DNA of 34,449 bases. It comes from an uncultured Prevotella sp. (GTDB lineage Bacteria > Bacteroidota > Bacteroidia > Bacteroidales > Bacteroidaceae). This document shows positions 1 through 6,595 of the stretch, in pieces. The stretch is from NCBI GenBank assembly GCA_947167845.1, contig CAMVJQ010000026.1, positions 1-34,449 on the forward strand. The letters run 5' to 3'. Each line of letters opens with the position of its first letter. Position 1 is the first letter of the stretch. Under the pieces are notes generated by a model. The model had not been told where the DNA came from, did not search any database, and saw nothing but the letters and a program-made list of their open reading frames with translations. The translations under genes were made by a program, and so were the position numbers.

Positions 1-397
1 GCGTCTGACACATAGAGAACACGCGACGCGCCTTGTCATACTGCTCCTGCTCGCCGACGAACAGGAAGCGCACCTTGGCGTCGCTGATCATAAACTGAAT
101 CTGCTGCTCCGATGACGTGGCATAGAAGGGAATCGTCACCGCACGGATGCCCCATGCACCGAAATCACAGAAGAGATACTGTACGGAGTTCTGCGAGAAC
201 ACGCCCACATTCTCCTGCACCTTCACACCGAGATTCAAGAGAGCATTCGACACTTTGCTAACCAACGCAGAGAACTGATTCCACGACAGCGACTTCCACT
301 CCTTGCTGCCGAAATCCCTATAGATCAGCACTTCGCGGTCGCCGTAGATCTTCGCCTGGTCATGGATCAAACACGATAAATGACTGTTTGTCTGCAT
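1..397 (-). CDS. Long-chain acyl-CoA synthetase (AMP-forming), N-terminal part, cut by window edge
   Basis: The minus strand from the ATG at 397-395 is open to the window edge and gives about 132 residues beginning MQTNSHLSCLIHDQAK. The segments LIYRDFGSKEWKSLSWNQF, GVFSQNSVQYLFCDFGAWG and IRAVTIPFYATSSEQQIQF match the start of AMP-dependent synthetases of the long-chain fatty acid-CoA ligase type, which activate fatty acids through an acyl-adenylate. The catalytic P-loop, adenylation motifs and C-terminal domain lie outside the window, so substrate and activity cannot be judged. A TACCTTTG box at 421-428 on the same strand lies 23 nt upstream of the ATG and supports this start. The gene diverges from the M20 deacylase. 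Family assignment is firm; chain-length preference is inference. Confidence 0.85.
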   Translation of the reverse strand, partial: MQTNSHLSCLIHDQAKIYGDREVLIYRDFGSKEWKSLSWNQFSALVSKVSNALLNLGVKVQENVGVFSQNSVQYLFCDFGAWGIRAVTIPFYATSSEQQIQFMISDAKVRFLFVGEQEQYDKARRVFSMCQT

Positions 398-420
398 ACG
401 TACCTATTTAAATTTGTGTG

Positions 421-428
421 CAAAGGTA
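421..428 (-). promoter_or_regulatory. -7 promoter box for the acyl-CoA synthetase gene
   Basis: The minus strand reads TACCTTTG here, a match to the Bacteroidetes TAnnTTTG -7 element, with 23 nt between it and the ATG at 397. No clear TTTG lies at -33. The box sits inside a repeat shared with the dut promoter (6496-6520). Confidence 0.65.
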
Positions 429-438
429 ATCATTTTTA

Positions 439-503
439 GCCACAGAACACACAGATTTTAGAAAAATAATCATTAATCAGTGTTAATCTGTGTAATCTGT
501 GGC
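439..503. repeat. Imperfect inverted repeat, copy 1 of a dispersed intergenic element
   Basis: The ends GCCACAG and CTGTGGC face each other. Within them, 18 bases at 440-457 pair with 485-502 with only two mismatches, so the segment could form a long hairpin or cruciform. The right arm 473-503 matches the reverse complement of 6514-6544 at 29 of 31 positions. The left side 421-445 matches 6496-6520 at 24 of 25 positions. The internal unit is CACAGATT repeated with 1-2 base spacers. It lies between two divergent genes. Confidence 0.75.
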
Positions 504-510
504 AGAAATT

Positions 511-538
511 ATGAATTATGAATTGTGAATTATGAATT
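511..538 (+). repeat. Four tandem 7-mers (RTGAATT) upstream of the M20 gene
   Basis: Bases 511-538 are four exact-length copies, ATGAATT ATGAATT GTGAATT ATGAATT. The variant third copy creates a TTG at 523-525, exactly 20 nt before the TACCTTTG box at 546, so the repeat array appears to supply the -33 element of the promoter. Confidence 0.8.
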
Positions 539-545
539 ATTTTCG

Positions 546-553
546 TACCTTTG
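546..553 (+). promoter_or_regulatory. -7 promoter box for the M20 deacylase gene
   Basis: TACCTTTG matches TAnnTTTG. A TTG lies at 523-525 with a 20-nt spacer. Only 8 nt separate the box from the ATG at 562, so the predicted transcript has almost no leader. Confidence 0.7.
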
Positions 554-561
554 CCATCAAT

Positions 562-1620
562 ATGGAACTAAAAGACTATACAAGCGATGCAGTCAACCTG
601 CTGAAGGCTCTGATTGCCACGCCGTCGGTGAGCAGAAGCGAAACCAAGGCAGCCGACATTCTGGTAGACCACCTCAATCGATGGAACCTGCCCTATGGCC
701 GTGAGGGCAACAACCTCTGGGTGGGGTGCCAGGATTGGGACGACAACCGGCCCACCGTCATGCTCAACGCCCACATCGACACCGTCAGGCCCGTGGCCTC
801 ATGGACGCGTGACCCATTCACTCCCACCATCGAGGGCGACACGCTTTATGGCCTTGGCTCTAACGACTGCGGAGGGGGACTGGTATCGCTGTTGCAAGCC
901 TATCGCATCCTGCTCCATCAACCCCGCCATCACAACATTCTGTGGGTGGCTTCCGCCGAGGAAGAGGTGTCGGGGCAGAACGGGTTTAGTCGCGTTCTCC
1001 ACCGCCTACCGCATGTTGACGTGGCTATCGTGGGAGAACCTACGGGCATGCAGCCCGCCATAGCGGAAAAGGGACTGATGGTCATCGACGGCTATGCCCA
1101 CGGCGTCAGCGGTCACGCGGCCCGCAATGAAGGGGTGAATGCCATCTATGAGGCTCTCGACGACCTCATATGGCTGCGCGACTACCGCTTCCGCAAGACA
1201 AGCCCGCTGCTGGGGCCCACGAAGATGACGGTAACGGTCGTAGAAGCCGGCACACAGCACAACGTTATCCCCGACTCACTGCACTTCGTCATCGATGTCC
1301 GAACCAATGAGTACTATCAGAATGAATATCTTTTTGAGTTCCTGCGCAAGCACATGAAGAAATGCGAACTCAAGGCCCGCTCGTTCCGCCTCCACTCATC
1401 AAGCATCCCTGAGAGCCACCCGCTCATCCAGCGCTGTCTCCAGATGGGCATGCAGCCCTTTGGAAGTCCCACACTGAGCGATCAGGCCCTGATGCCCTTC
1501 CTCTCCTTCAAACTGGGCCCAGGCGACTCTGCCCGCAGTCATTCTGCCGACGAGTTCATCCGCATCAGCGAGATTGAGCACGCCATCCAGACTTACTGCC
1601 AGTTGCTGACTGACTATTAA
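562..1620 (+). CDS. argE: M20 family metallo-deacylase, ArgE/DapE type (probable N-acyl-ornithine/citrulline deacylase)
   Basis: 352 residues. Dinuclear zinc peptidase motifs of family M20 are visible: NAHIDTV with His71 and Asp73, GSNDCGGG with Asp102, SAEEEVSG with the Glu pair 133-134, VGEPT with Glu159, and HSADEF with His327 near the C-terminus. The dimerisation insert typical of the family lies between. In Bacteroidetes this group is annotated as acetylornithine deacetylase, and in Bacteroides the arginine route uses succinylated intermediates, so N-succinyl-citrulline is a plausible substrate; that is inference, and a DapE-like dipeptidase role cannot be excluded. An upstream in-frame ATG at 532 would place the promoter box 546-553 inside the coding region, so the ATG at 562 (MELKDYTSDA) is chosen. 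The gene converges on the EnvC-like gene with 10 nt between stops. Confidence 0.85.
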   Translation: MELKDYTSDAVNLLKALIATPSVSRSETKAADILVDHLNRWNLPYGREGNNLWVGCQDWDDNRPTVMLNAHIDTVRPVASWTRDPFTPTIEGDTLYGLGSNDCGGGLVSLLQAYRILLHQPRHHNILWVASAEEEVSGQNGFSRVLHRLPHVDVAIVGEPTGMQPAIAEKGLMVIDGYAHGVSGHAARNEGVNAIYEALDDLIWLRDYRFRKTSPLLGPTKMTVTVVEAGTQHNVIPDSLHFVIDVRTNEYYQNEYLFEFLRKHMKKCELKARSFRLHSSSIPESHPLIQRCLQMGMQPFGSPTLSDQALMPFLSFKLGPGDSARSHSADEFIRISEIEHAIQTYCQLLTDY

Positions 1621-1630
1621 GAACTGCTTC

Positions 1631-3385
1631 TTAGCGTCCCAGCCAAGAAAGGGGATTCAACGGTGTACTGCCCTTCCGCAACTGGAACTGCATGACGCAG
1701 TCGCCACCGATACGTCCGAGTGACTGACGGGCTGCCACTTTCTGCCCCCTGCTCACATTGACATTGGCGAGGTTAGTATAGACCGACAGGTAAGTACCAT
1801 GACTGACTATGACAACCCACGAGCCGGAATAGTTGAATACGGCACTCACACTACCGTCAAACACGCTACGTGCCTGCGCCCCCGGCTGACCTTTGATATT
1901 AACACCTTTATTATCAAGGGTGACATTGCCTTTCAGCCCCTCCACAGCATACTGGCCGAATCGGTTGACGATCTGATAGCCGCCGGTAATCGGCATCGGC
2001 AGGCGACCACGATTGCTCTCAAAGTTGCCACTCAGCCGCCGGTCCTCTGACGAGTAGGAATAGGAATCCTCCTCTTCCTTAGCCTTCCTGCGGGCATCAG
2101 CCAAATCGCGCTCCCGGGCTCTGGCAGCCTTCTCTTCACGGGCTTTCGCCTCAGCCAGTTCGCGCTTGCGGGCCTTCTCAGCGGCGACGGCCTTACGCTC
2201 TTCTTCCTTACGGGCTTTCTCGGCAGCCCTTGCAGCCTGTTCCGCCCTGCGTTTCTCCTCAGCACTCTTCCGTGCTGCTGCCCGGGCCTCAGCCTTGGCC
2301 TTTTCCTCACGGGCTTTCGCCTCAGCGATACGGCGGGCATTCTCACGGGCTGCAGCCTCTGCGGCGGCCTTCTTGCGGGCCAGTTCCTCGGCAGCCTTCT
2401 TGCGGGCAGCCTCCTCAGCAGCCTTCTTGCGGGCCAGTTCCTCGGCAGCCTTCTTGGCGGCAGCCTCTGCCTCCTTCCGTTTCCGCTCAGCCTCAGCACG
2501 AGCCTTCGCACGGGCTATCTCCTCGGCAATCATCTTGTCGATCTGGGCATTCAGTTCAGCGTCTTTCTTCTGCTGCTGACTGAGAATGTTCTGGATGGTC
2601 TTCTGCTGCTTCTGTAGTGTCGTCACCACATTCTGCTGTTCCACCTGCTTGCCTTCCAGAGCCTTCTTCTCCTGCTCACCGCGATAGAGCAGGTCGTCTT
2701 TCTTCTTCTTGGCACTCGTCAGTTCGTCAACGGCCTCAGCCACTTGCTCCTGCATCGCCTTCACCGCCTCGCCCTGAGCCCGCTGATAGACGGCATACTC
2801 GCGCACGAAGCGCAGCCGGCGGTACATCTGAGTAAAGTTATGGGCACTGAAGATGAACAGCAGACGGTTCTGGATATTACGGTTACGATGCATATAGCGC
2901 ATCGACTTCTTGAAGCGGTCCTTGCGGGTGTCAAGTTCATGTTCCAGCACTTTCAGTTGACGGTCCAGTTCCACGATATTACCACTGAGCACTCCGATAT
3001 CATGCCGGATAGTGTCTATCGTCCTGCGCTTATCGTCAATCTCCGTGTTGATCACCATCAGGTTCTGCAGGCGCGCCTTGACATTGCGCTCGTTATCGCG
3101 CAACTTGCGCTGTTGCTCCTGAATCTGCTTCTGCAGTTGCTGGCGCTGGTTTTTCAGGCTCTGCACGGTGACTACCGGCTGTTTCGTCTGTTTCTTCTTC
3201 TTCTTCTTCTTCTGCTTTGAAGTGACCTGTTTTGTCGTCTTCTTCGTAGTCGTCGCCTTCTTTTTAGAGCCGACAGTCCTTGTGGCAGCGGTCTTCTTCT
3301 TTGCAGCAGTCTTCTGCTGTGCAGGAATGGCCGTTACCAGACACAGGGACAACAGGAAAACAGAGAGTCTTCTTATCCAGTCCAT
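1631..3385 (-). CDS. EnvC-like protein: coiled coil, long Ala/Lys/Glu/Arg helix and degenerate LytM (M23) domain
   Basis: 584 residues. A signal peptide (about 1-22, cleavage near PAQQ) is followed by a Lys/Thr-rich stretch with seven consecutive Lys (about 59-65). Coiled coil spans about 75-285, then a highly charged A/E/K/R helix about 289-440, and a LytM-like beta domain about 460-584 (RFGQYAVEGL, NKGVNIKG, VSHGTYLSVYTNLANV, MQFQLRKGSTPLNPLSWLG). The zinc ligands of active M23 peptidases are missing: the HxxxD site reads NKGVN, and the HxH site reads QFQ. It should therefore act like EnvC/NlpD, activating a cell-wall amidase during septum splitting, and not hydrolyse peptidoglycan itself (inference from family). 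It is the last gene of the dut-TPR-DUF4292 cluster, 9 nt after the preceding stop. The 150-residue helix is longer than in typical EnvC proteins. Confidence 0.85.
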   Translation of the reverse strand: MDWIRRLSVFLLSLCLVTAIPAQQKTAAKKKTAATRTVGSKKKATTTKKTTKQVTSKQKKKKKKKQTKQPVVTVQSLKNQRQQLQKQIQEQQRKLRDNERNVKARLQNLMVINTEIDDKRRTIDTIRHDIGVLSGNIVELDRQLKVLEHELDTRKDRFKKSMRYMHRNRNIQNRLLFIFSAHNFTQMYRRLRFVREYAVYQRAQGEAVKAMQEQVAEAVDELTSAKKKKDDLLYRGEQEKKALEGKQVEQQNVVTTLQKQQKTIQNILSQQQKKDAELNAQIDKMIAEEIARAKARAEAERKRKEAEAAAKKAAEELARKKAAEEAARKKAAEELARKKAAAEAAARENARRIAEAKAREEKAKAEARAAARKSAEEKRRAEQAARAAEKARKEEERKAVAAEKARKRELAEAKAREEKAARARERDLADARRKAKEEEDSYSYSSEDRRLSGNFESNRGRLPMPITGGYQIVNRFGQYAVEGLKGNVTLDNKGVNIKGQPGAQARSVFDGSVSAVFNYSGSWVVIVSHGTYLSVYTNLANVNVSRGQKVAARQSLGRIGGDCVMQFQLRKGSTPLNPLSWLGR

Positions 3386-3394
3386 CAGGCAGGG

Positions 3395-4255
3395 TTAGAG
3401 CGACATGAAACGGCGGAGGATCTCGTCGACCGTCACCTCCCGATACTTGTTTGACACTTCCGTGCGTGTCTCCCACTCCGAGTCATGGCCGATATAATTG
3501 AGCGTCACACCCAGTTTCACCTCTTTCTTCGGGGTAGTGAGCGTGATGAGCGACCTTGAGGGGAATGCCTTGCCGCTAACATCCTTGAAGTCCTGATAGT
3601 CCCAGTTCAGTTGTGACACGCTGCCCGTCAGTTTGTCCTTATACGACATATTGGCCATCTTGATCTGGCCGTCGCTTCTGCCTGCGAGCCAACTGTACTC
3701 CATCTTGCCTTCCTCCAGCGAGATGACCATGTCGTCGCCGCTCTCGATCATGTTGTAGACGATAGTAGTGTCGGCACCTTTCGTCACGGCATACTGCTTG
3801 GGTTTCGACAACTCATTCCAGAAGAGCGACTGCATCACATTGAAGTCGAGGCCGTTGTTGCGCAGGAAGTCCACCTGCACATAGGGGGCCTTCAGATACT
3901 GCTTATTGATACGGTCCATGATGAGCACGTACTCCGGAGTCAGTTCGATGCGTCCGGCCTCCACGAAGCCGAAGGCCATCAGTTGCAGACGGATGCAGTC
4001 GTCGCGCTTCATCTTCAGGTTGCCTGTCAGCGTCAGTTTCTGAGCCCCCACCTCTACTGAGAATTTCACCTTCGAAGTGATGAAACGCTTCGACAGGGCA
4101 TTGTCCTTCACTTTCGTGATGAAGTCACGACTCTCGATTTGCTCTGGCGTCAACGGTTTGACTTCCTCTACTACTGCTTTTCTCTTGGAGCCGCACGCAC
4201 TCAGAAGCAATGGCAAGGCCAAGGCGGCCACTTTCAAAAAACTGGTTGTTTTCAT
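3395..4255 (-). CDS. DUF4292 family lipoprotein
   Basis: 286 residues. A lipoprotein signal (hydrophobic LKVAALALPLLLSAC, lipobox with Cys21) places it in the envelope, probably the outer membrane. The rest is a beta-rich domain: SKVKFSVEVGAQKLTLTGNLKMKR, IRLQLMAFGFVEAGRIELTPE, YVLIMDRINKQYLKAPY, LNWDYQDFKDVSGKAFPSR. This matches the DUF4292 family of Bacteroidetes, whose function is not established. The strand pattern resembles LolA/LolB-type lipid-binding barrels (inference only). The start overlaps the stop of the upstream TPR gene by ATGA, indicating translational coupling, and envC-like follows after 9 nt. Its conserved company suggests a role in envelope biogenesis. Confidence 0.8.
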   Translation of the reverse strand: MKTTSFLKVAALALPLLLSACGSKRKAVVEEVKPLTPEQIESRDFITKVKDNALSKRFITSKVKFSVEVGAQKLTLTGNLKMKRDDCIRLQLMAFGFVEAGRIELTPEYVLIMDRINKQYLKAPYVQVDFLRNNGLDFNVMQSLFWNELSKPKQYAVTKGADTTIVYNMIESGDDMVISLEEGKMEYSWLAGRSDGQIKMANMSYKDKLTGSVSQLNWDYQDFKDVSGKAFPSRSLITLTTPKKEVKLGVTLNYIGHDSEWETRTEVSNKYREVTVDEILRRFMSL

Positions 4256-6000
4256 TCCTTTATGTATTTTTTTAGTTTGATTTTCCTTATGAGCACTTCC
4301 TTGTCCGGCAGTCCCTTCAGGGCGTCCTGCCAGTAATTGAGAGCCTTGTCGCTGTCATTACAGCAGGCATAGATGTCGCCCGCATGCTCCAGGATCACCG
4401 AGTTGTCCACCGAGTCATCCTTGTTCTGCAGGGCCTGGTCGATATAGATTTTCGCCTCACTGTAGCGCTGCTGCATGAAGAGTATCCAGGCGTAGGTGTC
4501 GAGATAGGTGGCGTTCTTCGGCTCGGCCTTGATGGTCTTGTAACTCATCTGCTCGGCCTTGTCGAGTTGTTCGCCTTCCTCACTGAGATAGTAGGCATAA
4601 TTGTTCAGGCATCCGATATTGTCAGCCTTCCATACCAGGCAGGAGTCGTAGGCGGCATAGGCTTCCTGTGCCTTTCCCTTCTGGTGGAGGATGTCGCCCA
4701 TGACGGCATAGAAGTCCGACACGATGGCGGGATTGCTGTTGTCATTGATGACGCCGATGCCGTTCTGGAAGGCCGAGAAGGCCTCATCCAGTTTTTCCTG
4801 CTTATAGTAGGCCACGCCCTGATAGTAATAGAAGGCCATTTCATCGGGATTGTACTGCCGCCCGCCCTGACAGAGTGCCACGACGCGGTCCATATCGTCG
4901 GCACTCCAGGCATTGGCCACCAGTTGCAGCCGGGCCGCTCCGTTGTCGGGCGCGATGTCGAGCACCTGCTCCAGCACCCTGTTGATGCTGTCCTTCGGCA
5001 TCTGTTTCAGGTTCATATAGGTGGCCTGCAGGATATACATGTCCGCGTTAGGCTGCAGTTCGTTCATCCGGCGGAAGAGTGAGAGCACCCGCGTGCTGTC
5101 GCCGTCGGCATTCTCGCTGGCCTGTATCTCCTGCCGGATGAGGTACACCTTGTCTTCCTGCGACGTGTTGCGGTTCAGGAGGATCCGGGTGGCTATCGAG
5201 TCGGCCATCACCTGGTTGCTCTTTCCCAGATAGTAGTTGCGCAGCGACATCAGCACGCGGCTGTTGTCGGGCTCCTCCTCCAGGATGCCGTTAAAGGTCT
5301 TCAGGGCTTTCTTCTCCTGCCCGTTCATCATCAGCATGTCGCCATACATGGCCAGATAGTTGAGGTCGTTGGGATACTGGCGGGCCAGTGCCTCCATCTC
5401 CCCGATGGCAGCCTTCTTGTTGCCCATCCGCGTGTATATCTCACTCTTGGCCACAGAGAGCCGCTCGCTCTTTCCGTCGATATTCTCCATCCGCTCCAGC
5501 ACGCCGATGGCATGGGAGTAGTCATTCTCCTGCTGATAGAGTTGGAACAGCATCTCCAGCAGGTCCTCGCGGCTCTTGTCGCGGTCGTAGATGTGCTCCA
5601 CCACCGTGATGGCGTCACCGTATTTCTGCTGACGGATATAGAGTTGGGCGAGGGTCTCCAGGTAGGTCTCGTTGTCAGGACTCAACTCGGCGGCACGCTT
5701 GATGTGTACCACCGACAGCGAGTCGTTCTTCAGCCCCGCATAGTACTGGGCTATATAATAATGGGCCTCCGGGGCATCAGGATTGATGTCCAGGCAGTGG
5801 CGCAACAGGTCGAAGGCCGCATCGTTGTGCCCTTTCTGTCGCTGCACCATCGCCTCCAGGAAGAACTGGTCATACTTCCTGCTTGCCGACAGTCGGCTGT
5901 CTGCAGACGACGAATCCGCCTGCCCGCTCTGCGCCATGCAGGACACGCCCGCCATCATCAGTACAAACAATACCACCCGCCTCATCAGAAACTCATACAT
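4252..6000 (-). CDS. Exported tetratricopeptide repeat protein
   Basis: About 582 residues. An N-terminal hydrophobic segment (RRVVLFVLMMAGVSCMAQ) reads as a signal peptide with cleavage near CMA-QSG; a good lipobox is not present. The remainder is roughly a dozen TPR-like helical hairpins from about residue 40 to the end, for example DAAFDLLRHCLDINPDAPEA, QEAYAAYDSCLVWKADNIG and DKAEQMSYKTIKAEPKNATY. TPRs are protein-interaction scaffolds; no enzymatic motif is seen. It lies between dut (stop 28 nt upstream of this start) and the DUF4292 lipoprotein (ATGA overlap), so it is probably a periplasmic or outer-membrane-associated partner of the lipoprotein. Three in-frame ATGs compete (6012, 6000, 5985); none has a strong ribosome binding site and the last gives the most compact signal peptide. 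Confidence 0.8.
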   Translation of the reverse strand: MYEFLMRRVVLFVLMMAGVSCMAQSGQADSSSADSRLSASRKYDQFFLEAMVQRQKGHNDAAFDLLRHCLDINPDAPEAHYYIAQYYAGLKNDSLSVVHIKRAAELSPDNETYLETLAQLYIRQQKYGDAITVVEHIYDRDKSREDLLEMLFQLYQQENDYSHAIGVLERMENIDGKSERLSVAKSEIYTRMGNKKAAIGEMEALARQYPNDLNYLAMYGDMLMMNGQEKKALKTFNGILEEEPDNSRVLMSLRNYYLGKSNQVMADSIATRILLNRNTSQEDKVYLIRQEIQASENADGDSTRVLSLFRRMNELQPNADMYILQATYMNLKQMPKDSINRVLEQVLDIAPDNGAARLQLVANAWSADDMDRVVALCQGGRQYNPDEMAFYYYQGVAYYKQEKLDEAFSAFQNGIGVINDNSNPAIVSDFYAVMGDILHQKGKAQEAYAAYDSCLVWKADNIGCLNNYAYYLSEEGEQLDKAEQMSYKTIKAEPKNATYLDTYAWILFMQQRYSEAKIYIDQALQNKDDSVDNSVILEHAGDIYACCNDSDKALNYWQDALKGLPDKEVLIRKIKLKKYIKE

Positions 6001-6028
6001 TTCAAAATCCAAATTTCAAACATCAAAC

Positions 6029-6466
6029 TCACTTCACGCCCGTATGACCATAGCCGCCCTCGCCACGCTCTGTCGCGTCGAGCATTTCCACCTGCTCGAA
6101 AGCGCCCTGCTCATGACGGGCAATAACCATCTGGGCTATCCGCTCACCGTCTTCCACGATGAAATCATCCTGCGATAGATTGATGAGCACCACTCCGATT
6201 TCTCCACGATAATCCGCATCGATCGTGCCCGGCGCGTTCAGCACGGTGATGCCCTTCTTCAGGGCCAGCCCGCTACGGGGCCTCACCTGTGCCTCATAGC
6301 CGGCAGGCAGCGCGATGTGCAGCCCCGTGGGTATCAGGCGGCGCTCCAGCGGCTTCAGCGTCACCGCCGCATCCAGATTGGCACGCAGATCCATACCGGC
6401 ACTCTGCGACGTGGCATACTGCGGCAGCGGCTGGTGCCCCTTATTGACGACTTTTATCTTCAGCAT
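6029..6466 (-). CDS. dut: dUTP diphosphatase
   Basis: 145 residues, the normal length for a trimeric dUTPase, which converts dUTP to dUMP and pyrophosphate, keeping uracil out of DNA and feeding dTMP synthesis. All five family motifs are present in order: [19 protein letters not shown], the nucleobase pocket [20 protein letters not shown] with its catalytic Asp, ERIAQMV, and the C-terminal [10 protein letters not shown] that closes over the phosphates. The start [10 protein letters not shown] at 6466 fits family alignments; an alternative ATG at 6481 would add MFSKI and leave only 14 nt to the TACCTTTG box at 6496-6503. It heads the minus-strand envelope cluster and diverges from dgt. Confidence 0.95.
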   Translation of the reverse strand: MLKIKVVNKGHQPLPQYATSQSAGMDLRANLDAAVTLKPLERRLIPTGLHIALPAGYEAQVRPRSGLALKKGITVLNAPGTIDADYRGEIGVVLINLSQDDFIVEDGERIAQMVIARHEQGAFEQVEMLDATERGEGGYGHTGVK

Positions 6467-6495
6467 AATCTTCGAAAACATATTAATTCAAGGTG

Positions 6496-6503
6496 CAAAG
6501 GTA
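6496..6503 (-). promoter_or_regulatory. -7 promoter box for dut
   Basis: The minus strand reads TACCTTTG. The 25 bases 6496-6520 match 421-445 at 24 positions, so dut and the acyl-CoA synthetase share a promoter-bearing repeat. No convincing -33 TTTG is visible. Confidence 0.65.
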
Positions 6504-6544
6504 ATCATTTTAAGCCACAGATTTCACAGATTAACACAGATTAA
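6496..6544. repeat. Copy 2 of the dispersed CACAGATT intergenic element
   Basis: After the promoter box, bases 6514-6544 contain CACAGATT three times with short spacers. This segment is 29/31 identical to the reverse complement of 473-503. Unlike copy 1, it has only one arm, without the facing inverted arm. Confidence 0.75.
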
Positions 6545-6577
6545 TATAAAAAAGGGCGATTTCTTTGGCATAATTCG

Positions 6578-6585
6578 TAACTTTG
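6578..6585 (+). promoter_or_regulatory. -7 promoter box for dgt
   Basis: TAACTTTG matches TAnnTTTG and ends 10 nt before the ATG at 6596, giving a leader of only a few bases. A TTTG at 6564-6567 is too close (10-nt spacer) to be the -33 element. Confidence 0.6.
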
Positions 6586-6595
6586 CGGCCAAATT

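Noticed and set aside
1618..1633. TAAGAA-CTGC-TTCTTA hairpin joining the stops of the M20 and EnvC-like genes, considered as a bidirectional terminator
   Set aside because: Only 6 bp, AT-rich and without a T tract; too weak to call.
2340..2480. Repeated DNA units in the EnvC-like gene, considered as a CRISPR or mobile repeat
   Set aside because: Units are in frame, irregular in spacing and explained by the Ala/Lys/Glu-rich helix.
3191..3212. TTC triplet run considered as a phase-variation tract
   Set aside because: It is a triplet repeat in frame (a Lys run), so slippage changes only the number of Lys residues and does not switch the gene off.
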